From contig DAHXMR010000110.1 of assembly GCA_027371655.1 (NCBI GenBank), positions 1 to 12,820 of the forward strand: 12,820 nt of DNA, read 5' to 3'. The translations under genes and the position numbers were made by a program. How positions within the stretch are numbered: the first letter of the stretch is position 1; every line of letters starts with the position of its first letter. The notes beneath the pieces were generated by a model that did not search any database, had not been told where the DNA came from, and saw nothing but the letters and a program-made list of their open reading frames with translations. Positions 1 through 5,521 of the stretch are shown piece by piece. Source of the DNA: Microcaldota archaeon (GTDB lineage: Archaea; Micrarchaeota; Micrarchaeia; Norongarragalinales; CAINOH01).

Positions 1-229
1 TGCTTTTCCCGGAAACGACCGCGATGGCCTGTTGCGCGAGCTTGTCGCCTATGCCAAGCTGTATTCCCTTGTGTGGCGGCAAAAGCTCGCCCTGACACAG
101 GTATGCGATTTCGCGGATTTCGCCCTTTCCCGCCTGCGTGAAGAGTTTCGCGAGCTCCTCGGTTATCGCAAGCCTTGAGGCGGTTTTTTCAAGCGTGTCG
201 AAAATGCGCGCGACTAAAAGGAATTCCAT
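1..229 (-). CDS. lig: ATP-dependent DNA ligase, N-terminal fragment (runs off left edge)
   Basis: Reading leftward from the ATG at 229, the first 76 residues match the N-terminal DNA-binding domain of archaeal ATP-dependent DNA ligases. Recognisable pieces are a helix with FDTLEKTASRLAITEELAKL, then IAYLCQGELLPP, then LGIGDKLAQQAIAVVSG; in archaeal ligases these read like 'YLLQGRLFP' and 'LGIGEKLLIKAIS'. The enzyme seals nicks, including those between Okazaki fragments. The catalytic KxDG lysine lies beyond the window, so activity cannot be judged. The start is the first ATG, with no good Shine-Dalgarno. An AT-rich TATA-like stretch at 261-268 would place transcription start about 9 nt before the ATG. 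The NRAMP gene ends 75 nt upstream on the same strand. I am confident of the family from the fragment pattern. Confidence 0.85.
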   Translation of the reverse strand, partial: MEFLLVARIFDTLEKTASRLAITEELAKLFTQAGKGEIREIAYLCQGELLPPHKGIQLGIGDKLAQQAIAVVSGKS

Positions 230-304
230 TTTTGCCCGGGTAGGTTTAGCCCGCGGGGGTTAAAATTCTTGGCTGACGGTGCGGGATTGCATCTGCAGGG
301 CGTT

Positions 305-1711
305 TCAGTGGACGGCCACGCTGTAGGCCATCATGAGGACGAATCCGGCGATTATGGCGAAGGTCGCCCAGCCCACCAGGTTTTCCGCCCAACTGTTCGC
401 GTGCTCGCCCATTATCCTGCGGTCGGTGACTATGCGCATGAGGAAGTAGAGCATTATGGGGTCGGCTATTCCGCAGAGCACCTGGGACCAGAACATTGCC
501 AAAAGCGGGTTTATTCCCATGAATAGCGCGAGGGCGCCCACCCCAAGCGCGCTTGCGATAACGGCGTAGAATTGCTTTGCCTGCCACGTGCGCTTGTTGA
601 GGCCCACTTCCCAGCCGAACGTGTCGCACACGGTGTAGGCGGTGGACGTTGCCAGCACGATTATGGCGAGCGTTGACGCGGCCAGAAGCCCGATTGCGAA
701 CAGGTAGAACGTGTAGTCGCCCGCGAGGGGCTTGAGGGCGAGGGCGATTTCGCGCACGGAAAGGTCGCTTGCGTTTATGGTTTCCCCGCCTATTGCGAAC
801 GTGTTTGCAGCCGGGTTATAGTGGGGGAAGAGCACGACCGCCGTGGAAATTATTATGAAGTACGAGATGAGGTTGGAGTAGGCCATTCCCGCGAAGATGT
901 CGAACTTCACGCGCTTCATCTGCTCCACTCCGCGGTGCGCCTCTATTTCCGTGCGCGTCTGCCAGAAGAACAGGTACGGCGTAATCGTCGTGCCAAGCAG
1001 GCCGACGGCGGCTATGAGGAACGTGGAATCCAGCGAAACGTTGGGGATGAACGTTTTCAGCAGGATTTCGCGCCAGTCGGGGTTTGAAATCAGGCCGGCC
1101 GCGACGTATGCCACGAGCACGAAGGAGAGGTACATCAGGCCCTTTTGGATGGTGTTGAAGTTTTTGTAGACTATGAGGTATCCCAAAACCAGCGTGCCGG
1201 GGATCACAAACCAGAGCCACGATATTCCCCCGGGGAACACGGCCGCGCTCAAAAGTTCCAATGCCACGCCCATTCCGGCTATGTCCGCGCTTATCGTGGC
1301 GGTGTTCGCAAGCACAAGCAGCGCCGTTGCGAAAAGCGCCGCGTGAAAGCCGAATTTTTCCCTTATCGCGGCGGCAAGGCCCTTGCGCGCGACGTTCCCA
1401 AGGCGCGCGCACATTCCCTGCACGACTATCAGCATCGGCGTGGAAACCAAAAGCAGCCACGAGAGCGCGTAGCCGGTCGTCGCGCCGACAATCGAATAGG
1501 TCGCGATGCCGCCCGCGTCGTCGTCGGCCGCGCCGGCGATGAGGCCGGGCCCCAGCATGCGGCCGTACCTGAGCATTTTGCGGCGCTGCATTTCGCTTAT
1601 TTCGCGCACGTCCTTGCCCACTCCGACGACTTCCCGGCCTATGCGGTGGAAGCGGCCGGCTATTTTGTATAGGCGGCTGCGCGGTTTGTTGGGTTGGGCT
1701 GGCTGTTCCAT
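305..1711 (-). CDS. NRAMP-superfamily metal-ion transporter, divergent metal-site clade
   Basis: A 468-residue multi-pass membrane protein of the NRAMP/LeuT-fold family, which moves divalent metals across the cytoplasmic membrane, usually with protons. A charged cytoplasmic N-terminus of about 50 residues precedes the first membrane helix, and roughly 11 hydrophobic segments follow. The TM1 signature is present as D65-A-G-G (canonical DPGN), and the TM6 signature as T241-T-I-T-P-Y246 (canonical A-x-x-M-P-H). The Asp is kept, but the metal-binding Asn, the Met that favours transition metals, and the His are replaced. This DxxG/TTI(S/T)PY pattern belongs to a poorly characterised branch, so Mn2+/Fe2+ transport should not be assumed; Mg2+ or another ion is possible. 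The ATG at 1711 has a TATA-like box 27 nt upstream and no Shine-Dalgarno, fitting a leaderless mRNA. Confidence 0.88.
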   Translation of the reverse strand: MEQPAQPNKPRSRLYKIAGRFHRIGREVVGVGKDVREISEMQRRKMLRYGRMLGPGLIAGAADDDAGGIATYSIVGATTGYALSWLLLVSTPMLIVVQGMCARLGNVARKGLAAAIREKFGFHAALFATALLVLANTATISADIAGMGVALELLSAAVFPGGISWLWFVIPGTLVLGYLIVYKNFNTIQKGLMYLSFVLVAYVAAGLISNPDWREILLKTFIPNVSLDSTFLIAAVGLLGTTITPYLFFWQTRTEIEAHRGVEQMKRVKFDIFAGMAYSNLISYFIIISTAVVLFPHYNPAANTFAIGGETINASDLSVREIALALKPLAGDYTFYLFAIGLLAASTLAIIVLATSTAYTVCDTFGWEVGLNKRTWQAKQFYAVIASALGVGALALFMGINPLLAMFWSQVLCGIADPIMLYFLMRIVTDRRIMGEHANSWAENLVGWATFAIIAGFVLMMAYSVAVH

Positions 1712-1732
1712 CGCAAAAAGCTAAGGTGGGAT

Positions 1733-1742
1733 GTTTTTTATT
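1733..1742 (-). promoter_or_regulatory. TATA-like box of the NRAMP gene
   Basis: On the minus strand this reads AATAAAAAAC in a GC-rich setting. Its centre is about 27 nt before the ATG at 1711, so transcription would start at or next to the ATG (leaderless). This is inferred from spacing and composition only. Confidence 0.5.
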
Positions 1743-1762
1743 CGTTGCCAGATGCATGCGCC

Positions 1763-1891
1763 CCCCGAAGGGGCCGGGAGTGTGAGGCGGGTCCGAAGTC
1801 TCCTTTTCCGTCATGGCGCGGCCCGGGCGTATTGCCCGGGAGGCATGGGAACTCATTGTTGTTCGTCATCCCCGCGCAAGTGATTTGCGCG
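1763..1891. repeat. Hairpin-rich spacer, REP/MITE-like
   Basis: This stretch before the ribH remnant holds three inverted repeats. They are CCCC/GGGG at 1763-1773 (loop GAA), CCCGGGC/GCCCGGG at 1822-1840 (5-nt loop) and CGCGCAA/TTGCGCG at 1873-1891 (5-nt loop). The second and third are each preceded by CGTCAT (at 1809 and 1864), so the spacer looks like two degenerate units 55 bp apart. Sequences of the form 'CGTCAT-C-CCGCG' followed by a hairpin resemble short dispersed palindromic elements seen in many prokaryotic genomes; membership of a known family is not established here. No convincing protein is encoded in it. Confidence 0.5.
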
Positions 1892-1902
1892 CCCGGCTTT
1901 AA

Positions 1903-2133
1903 CTTCCGTTCGCCTTGGGCGCGGTTTTGGAGGGCGAGACGCAGCACGACGAGGTAGTCGCCCAGCACGCGGCGCGCAAGATAATGGACTTGTCCCTTGA
2001 ATCCGGCAAGCCGGTCGCCTTGGGCATAATCGGGCCCGGCGCCACCCGGCCGCAGGCGCTGTCGAGGCTTGACGGCTATGCCAGGCGCGCGGTCGAGTCC
2101 GCGGTCAAGCTCAACTTGGTTTTGAAGAAATAG
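1903..2133 (+). pseudogene. ribH: Lumazine synthase remnant, N-terminus missing
   Basis: The frame encodes the C-terminal half of 6,7-dimethyl-8-ribityllumazine synthase of the archaeal type. It has [16 protein letters not shown] with the active-site His, then [20 protein letters not shown], and a C-terminal helix with the repeated AVxxAVKL pattern. RibH condenses the RibD product with DHBP to make the direct riboflavin precursor. A full enzyme is about 140-150 residues; only about 76 codons remain after an in-frame TAA at 1900-1902, and the first available start is TTG at 1915. None of the three plus-strand frames upstream shows the missing N-terminal sheet, so a simple frameshift does not explain it. 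A hairpin-rich spacer abuts the break. It precedes ribBA and was probably the operon's first gene. A 72-residue protein from TTG is conceivable but unlikely to fold as the usual oligomer. Confidence 0.75.
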
Positions 2134-2145
2134 CCCCCTGACCGC

Positions 2146-2155
2146 TTTATTTTTA
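2146..2155 (+). promoter_or_regulatory. TATA-like box of ribBA
   Basis: TTTATTTTTA lies between the ribH remnant and ribBA, centred about 30 nt before the ATG at 2181. A start of transcription near 2177 would leave the GTG at 2166 outside the mRNA, which favours the ATG at 2181. It also gives ribBA a promoter independent of the broken ribH. Confidence 0.45.
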
Positions 2156-2180
2156 GGCGCCCGCGGTGTCACTTAACAGT

Positions 2181-3416
2181 ATGGCCTTTTCCAGTGTGGA
2201 AGACGTTTTGAAGGACGTGAGGCGGGGCAGGCCCGTGATCGTCGTCGACGACGCGTGGCGCGAGAACGAGGGCGACGTGTTCGTTGCGGCGCAGAAGGCT
2301 TCGGTTTCCTCCGTCGCGTTCATGATCCGCGAGGCGCGCGGGCTTTTTTGCGTCCCCCTTGAGGCCCAAAGGCTTGACGAATTGGGCCTGGATTTCCTCG
2401 GGTTCGCGGGCGTTTCCGACGCGTTGGCAAGCCCGTTCACCATGAGCGTGGATGCGAAGGCTGGCACGACCACCGGGATGTCGGCGTCCGACCGGCTTGC
2501 CACGGTGAAGGCGCTTCTTTCGGGGGGGCCGGAGGATTTGAAGAGGCCGGGCCACGTTTTTCCGCTTCGCGCTCATCAATTGGGCGTGCTTGGAAGGCGG
2601 GGGCACACGGAGGCCGCGGTTGACCTCGCGCGCCTGGCGGGCCTTGCGCCCGCGGGCGTGATTTGCGAAATCATCAACGACGACGGTTCGATGGCGCGGC
2701 TTTCCGACCTGAAAAGATTCGCGCGCAGGCACGGGCTGAAGATAATTTCCATCGACTTGATTGCCAAATACCTGCACTCCCTTGCGGGCGTTGCCAACGG
2801 CGGCGGGCCCCTGAAAACGAAAAAGGGCGGGGTGAGGCGCGGCGCGCAGGCTAGGCTTCCGACAAAGTTCGGCGTTTTCACCGCAATCGCATTTGAAAGC
2901 CCCGACGTGAAGCACGCTTACCTTGCCCTGGTGAAAGGCGACGTTTCGGGCAAGGAGAATGTCCTGGTGAGAATCCACTCGGAGTGCCTGACCGGCGACG
3001 CGCTTTTTTCCAAGCGGTGCGACTGCGGGGCGCAGCTTGTGAAATCGCTCGAATTGATTTCCAGGGAAGGCATCGGCGTGCTTATTTACTCGCGGCAGGA
3101 GGGGCGGGGGATCGGATTGTTCAACAAGATCGCCGCGTACGCGCTGCAGGACAAGGGCTTGGACACCGTCGAGGCGAACAACAAGCTGGGCTTTTCAGCG
3201 GACTTGCGCAAGTACGACGTTTGCGCGCGGATACTCGAGGATTTGGGCGTGCGCTCGGTGCGGCTTCTTACAAACAATTTGCGCAAGGTGGAGGGCTTGA
3301 AAAAGGAGGGGGTGAAAGTCGCCCGGCGTGTTCCCCTGCAGACTGCGCCAACGAAGGAAGATGAGCGATACCTGCGCGTGAAAAAGCAGAAACTTGGCCA
3401 CCTCCTCGGCGTATGA
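2181..3416 (+). CDS. ribBA: Bifunctional DHBP synthase / GTP cyclohydrolase II
   Basis: A cytosolic fusion enzyme of 411 residues from this ATG. The N-terminal half (about residues 1-200) is 3,4-dihydroxy-2-butanone-4-phosphate synthase. It shows RENEGD, RPGHVFPLR, HTEAAVDLARLAGL and VICEI, so acidic metal ligands and the catalytic His are present. A linker of about 30 basic residues leads to GTP cyclohydrolase II with Zn cysteines in CLTGDALFSKRCDCG, the RQEGRGIGL nucleotide/catalytic loop, GLDTVEAN, and TNNLRKVEGL (usually TNNPRK). Both domains look intact. Together they supply the two starting intermediates of riboflavin synthesis, from ribulose-5-phosphate and from GTP. A longer start at GTG 2166 would add five residues, but the TATA spacing argues against it. 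ribD begins 21 nt after the stop. The bacterial-type fusion is unusual for archaea, which mostly use ArfA. Confidence 0.93.
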   Translation: MAFSSVEDVLKDVRRGRPVIVVDDAWRENEGDVFVAAQKASVSSVAFMIREARGLFCVPLEAQRLDELGLDFLGFAGVSDALASPFTMSVDAKAGTTTGMSASDRLATVKALLSGGPEDLKRPGHVFPLRAHQLGVLGRRGHTEAAVDLARLAGLAPAGVICEIINDDGSMARLSDLKRFARRHGLKIISIDLIAKYLHSLAGVANGGGPLKTKKGGVRRGAQARLPTKFGVFTAIAFESPDVKHAYLALVKGDVSGKENVLVRIHSECLTGDALFSKRCDCGAQLVKSLELISREGIGVLIYSRQEGRGIGLFNKIAAYALQDKGLDTVEANNKLGFSADLRKYDVCARILEDLGVRSVRLLTNNLRKVEGLKKEGVKVARRVPLQTAPTKEDERYLRVKKQKLGHLLGV

Positions 3417-3437
3417 TTTTGTGCTTTGGTGTTTTGC

Positions 3438-4523
3438 GTGCCTTCCGCCGACGAAAAATTCATGCGTCTCGCATTGCGCCTTGCGGAACGCGGCAGGGGC
3501 AACGTGAGCCCCAACCCGATGGTCGGCTGCGTTGTCGTAAAAGGCGACAAAATCGTGGGCCGCGGCTGGCACAAAAAGTTCGGGGGCCCGCACGCGGAAG
3601 TTTTTGCCCTTCGGGATGCGGGAAAAAAGGCGCGGTGCGCCGCCTTGTTTGTTAATTTGGAGCCTTGCAACCACTTCGGAAAGACCCCGCCGTGCACCGA
3701 TGCGATAATCGCCGCGGGGATTTCGCGCGTTGTTTGCGCCATTCGCGATCCCCACAAGAAGGCCGCGGGCGGTGTGGAAAACTTGCGCAAAAGCGGGATT
3801 TCGGTAACCTGCGGCGTGCTGGAACAAGAGGCGCGGCGGCTGAACGAATGTTTCTTGAAATTCGTTTCAACGGGCGGGCCGTTTGTCGTGCTGAAGGCGG
3901 CGGTCACCTCCGACGGATTCATTGCGGGGGGAAAAGGGTCGGGGGCGCCGCGCTGGATTTCAAGCGCACAAAGCAGGCGGCGCGCGCACAAGCTGCGCGC
4001 GGAGTGCGACGCGATTCTCGTGGGCGCCGGGACCGTGCTTGCGGACAATCCCCGGCTTACCGCGCGCATTCCGGGGAGGAAAAACGTGCGGCAGCCGTTG
4101 CGGGTGATTCTCGACCCCGATTTGCGCTCGCCTTTGGGGGCGAAGGTTTTCGCGGATTCGAACGCGTTGGTGGCGGTTTCAAAAAATTGCGATGCGCACA
4201 AACGCAGGGCGCTTGAAAAAAAGGGCGTGCGGGTAATGGCGTGCAAAACCGATTCCAAGGGCAACGTTGACTTGCGTTTTTTGCTCGGGCGCCTTGGGGG
4301 CATGGGGATAAGCAGCCTGCTTGCCGAGGGCGGGCACGGCATTTTCTCTTCCTTTTTGGAGCAAAATTTGGTGGACAAGTTTTTACTTTTCGTTTCCCCG
4401 AAGGTTTTCGCAAGCGGAATCCCGTTCGCTTCCAGGCTTGCGCTTGCGAGGCTTGGCAAGGCGAAGGAAGTGGCGCGGGAAAAGTCCGGCGCGGACTGGC
4501 TGTTCGAAGGTTATTTGAAATAA
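3438..4523 (+). CDS. ribD: Bifunctional pyrimidine deaminase / reductase of riboflavin synthesis
   Basis: A 361-residue enzyme that converts the RibA product by deamination and then NADPH-dependent reduction of the ribose side chain. The N-terminal deaminase (about residues 5-145) has SPNPMVG, the HAE zinc/proton-shuttle motif in GGPHAEVFAL, and the two zinc cysteines in PCNHFGKTPPC. The C-terminal DHFR-like reductase (about 150-360) has LKAAVTSDGFIA, ILVGAGTVLADNPRLTAR and LLAEGGHGIFSSFLEQNLVD, close to family consensus. Length is normal for bacterial RibD. I chose GTG 3438 because RibD proteins begin just before DEKFMRLAL; TTG 3426 and GTG 3429 upstream add only four or three residues, and ATG 3462 would cut into the first helix. 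No Shine-Dalgarno is evident, so translation probably follows ribBA in one mRNA. The enzyme depends on RibH to complete the route. Confidence 0.93.
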   Translation: MPSADEKFMRLALRLAERGRGNVSPNPMVGCVVVKGDKIVGRGWHKKFGGPHAEVFALRDAGKKARCAALFVNLEPCNHFGKTPPCTDAIIAAGISRVVCAIRDPHKKAAGGVENLRKSGISVTCGVLEQEARRLNECFLKFVSTGGPFVVLKAAVTSDGFIAGGKGSGAPRWISSAQSRRRAHKLRAECDAILVGAGTVLADNPRLTARIPGRKNVRQPLRVILDPDLRSPLGAKVFADSNALVAVSKNCDAHKRRALEKKGVRVMACKTDSKGNVDLRFLLGRLGGMGISSLLAEGGHGIFSSFLEQNLVDKFLLFVSPKVFASGIPFASRLALARLGKAKEVAREKSGADWLFEGYLK

Positions 4524-4577
4524 GTGGGCTAAGCGAAGAATAAGCTGGAAAAAATAAAAAAAGAGAAAAAAGGGGAA

Positions 4578-4606
4578 AAAAGCCGCGGGGTTTATTTGCG
4601 GCTTTT
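4578..4606 (-). terminator. Hairpin plus T-rich tract ending the small membrane-protein gene
   Basis: A perfect 9-bp inverted repeat, AAAAGCCGC/GCGGCTTTT, with an 11-nt loop. On the minus strand it is followed by a long pyrimidine tract (TTTTTTCCCCTTTTTT and further T runs, through about 4547). The stop codon of the membrane-protein gene lies in the loop. T-rich tracts are the main termination signal in archaea. On the plus strand no T run follows, so it does not obviously terminate ribD. Confidence 0.6.
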
Positions 4607-4957
4607 CGCTTTTTCGGCCTCACAGCATTCTCTTCCGGTGAGGAATACTCCCGCGGCGACGAACACGATGCCGAATATTGCATCGAGGACTATCGGGGGC
4701 ACAAGCGAATTCGCCATCAGCGAGTACGTCATCGTGCTTGCGTCTATCTGGTCGCGCATCTGCGTCTTGTACGCGGCTATCTGGTCGGCGGTCAATCCCA
4801 TTCCGGCGGCCGCGGCGTCAATCTGGCTTTCGGCCAATGCCTTGGCGTTGGACGCGAGGCTCACCGCGGACATGTACTGGTTGATTTGGTACGCCGAGAG
4901 CGCCAAAAGCAGCGCGCCCAGAATTATGGCGGCGAAACCCAGTTTGTGCTTGAACAT
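4592..4957 (-). CDS. Small two-helix membrane protein of unknown function
   Basis: I do not recognise this 121-residue protein. A hydrophobic helix at about residues 6-24 follows a short basic N-terminus (MFKHK). The middle, about 30-82, is polar and alanine-rich with a likely helical stretch, and a second hydrophobic helix lies at about 86-106. The tail is short and charged with a CC pair (111-112) and ends in basic residues. Both ends are probably cytosolic, with the middle outside. ATG 4957 is chosen because GGGAGG at 4968-4973 on the minus strand sits 10 nt upstream; in-frame TTG 4966 and GTG 4963 lie too close to it. The HPF-like gene ends 41 nt upstream on the same strand and no clear TATA box is seen between them, so the two are probably co-transcribed. 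Confidence 0.7.
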   Translation of the reverse strand: MFKHKLGFAAIILGALLLALSAYQINQYMSAVSLASNAKALAESQIDAAAAGMGLTADQIAAYKTQMRDQIDASTMTYSLMANSLVPPIVLDAIFGIVFVAAGVFLTGRECCEAEKAKSRK

Positions 4958-4967
4958 TTCCACCAAT

Positions 4968-4973
4968 CCTCCC
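4968..4973 (-). promoter_or_regulatory. Ribosome binding site of the small membrane protein
   Basis: GGGAGG on the minus strand, 10 nt before the ATG at 4957. It decides that start over the upstream in-frame TTG and GTG codons. Confidence 0.55.
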
Positions 4974-4998
4974 TTTTGATTTTTTCAACACGATTTTT

Positions 4999-5400
4999 TT
5001 ATTTGTAGAACTTTCTTTTCGGCTTGTTGTCTTTTTTGCTTTTGTTGCGCCTTACCTCGCTTCCGAGGTCGCGCACGAGGAACTTGAACGCGTAAAGCGG
5101 GTCTTCGTTCACGACTTTGGCGTGGAGTTCGCGGTTGTCCTCGAGCAAAAGCGTGCCCGCAAGCTCGAAACGCTGCTTTCCCTGGCCGTGCATGCTGCCT
5201 TTGACGTGGATTTTGAACGATTCGACGGGCAGCTCGCGGCGCATTTTTTCAAGGGCTTTTTCGGCCTCTTCCCGCAGGGATTCCCTGAACATCCTGTCGT
5301 GGGCGTCCAAACCGGAGATTTCCACGTCTTCGGGGGCCTTGAATACGAAGTGGCGCTCGTAGGCGTCCCTGAGTTTTTCAAGCGCTGAACGTATCGGCAT
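4999..5400 (-). CDS. HPF/RaiA-like putative ribosome-associated protein
   Basis: A 133-residue cytosolic protein. From about residue 25 the pattern resembles the S30AE/hibernation-promoting-factor domain. A strand with VEISGLDAHDR leads into a helix rich in E/K (RESLREEAEKALEKMRREL). Alternating beta strands follow (FKIHVKG, RFELAGTLLL), then ELHAKVVNEDPLYAFKFLVR and a basic tail, EVRRNKSKK. The '(L)HA..-D-x-YxA-hydrophobic-LxxxxRRxKxK' ending is the most family-like part. HPF proteins sit in the 30S decoding channel of idle ribosomes. The match is by eye and the N-terminal region is atypical, so another RNA-binding role is possible. ATG 5400 is favoured because AGGTGA lies 8 nt upstream; TTG 5418 and GTG 5412 are alternatives. 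It is followed by the two-helix membrane protein on the same strand. Confidence 0.55.
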   Translation of the reverse strand: MPIRSALEKLRDAYERHFVFKAPEDVEISGLDAHDRMFRESLREEAEKALEKMRRELPVESFKIHVKGSMHGQGKQRFELAGTLLLEDNRELHAKVVNEDPLYAFKFLVRDLGSEVRRNKSKKDNKPKRKFYK

Positions 5401-5408
5401 AATCGTTT

Positions 5409-5414
5409 TCACCT
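5409..5414 (-). promoter_or_regulatory. Ribosome binding site of the HPF-like gene
   Basis: AGGTGA on the minus strand, complementary to the usual 16S 3' end, 8 nt before the ATG at 5400. AT-rich TTAAACA at about 5444-5450 could serve as TATA box, giving a leader of about 20 nt. Confidence 0.5.
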
Positions 5415-5477
5415 GCAATTTTTGTCGTTTTGCTTTATGGATTGTTTAACGCAACGCGCGTTTTTAATGGTATTTTG

Positions 5478-5518
5478 GAACCCGGTTCTTGGGGGATTTC
5501 CCCCTGCCCGGGGCGGGC
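5478..5518. repeat. Cluster of three small palindromes between convergent-free genes
   Basis: Three adjacent inverted repeats lie just past the stop of the beta-rich protein gene. They are GAACCCGGTTC (5478-5488), GGGGG-ATTT-CCCCC (5491-5504) and GCCCG-GGG-CGGGC (5506-5518). They may stop transcription of that gene. No long T run follows immediately, although short T-rich bases occur further on. Confidence 0.4.
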
Positions 5519-5521
5519 GTT

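Noticed and set aside
816..1856. Long minus-strand open frame overlapping the NRAMP gene
   Set aside because: It is the alternate frame of a GC-rich coding region; its translation is Arg/Pro/His-rich with no membrane segments, while the overlapping NRAMP frame has clear family motifs.
1742..1902. A frameshift hiding the ribH N-terminus
   Set aside because: I read all three plus-strand frames upstream and found no RibH-like beta strand or valine-rich segment, only hairpin-rich sequence and stops.
1712..2180. FMN riboswitch upstream of the riboflavin genes
   Set aside because: The conserved FMN-aptamer core sequences and long multi-stem layout are not present; the hairpins are simple palindromes.
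3086..4459. 457-codon minus-strand open frame opposite ribBA/ribD
   Set aside because: The antisense of two well-conserved riboflavin genes; its composition is Ser/Arg/Pro-rich and no domain is visible.
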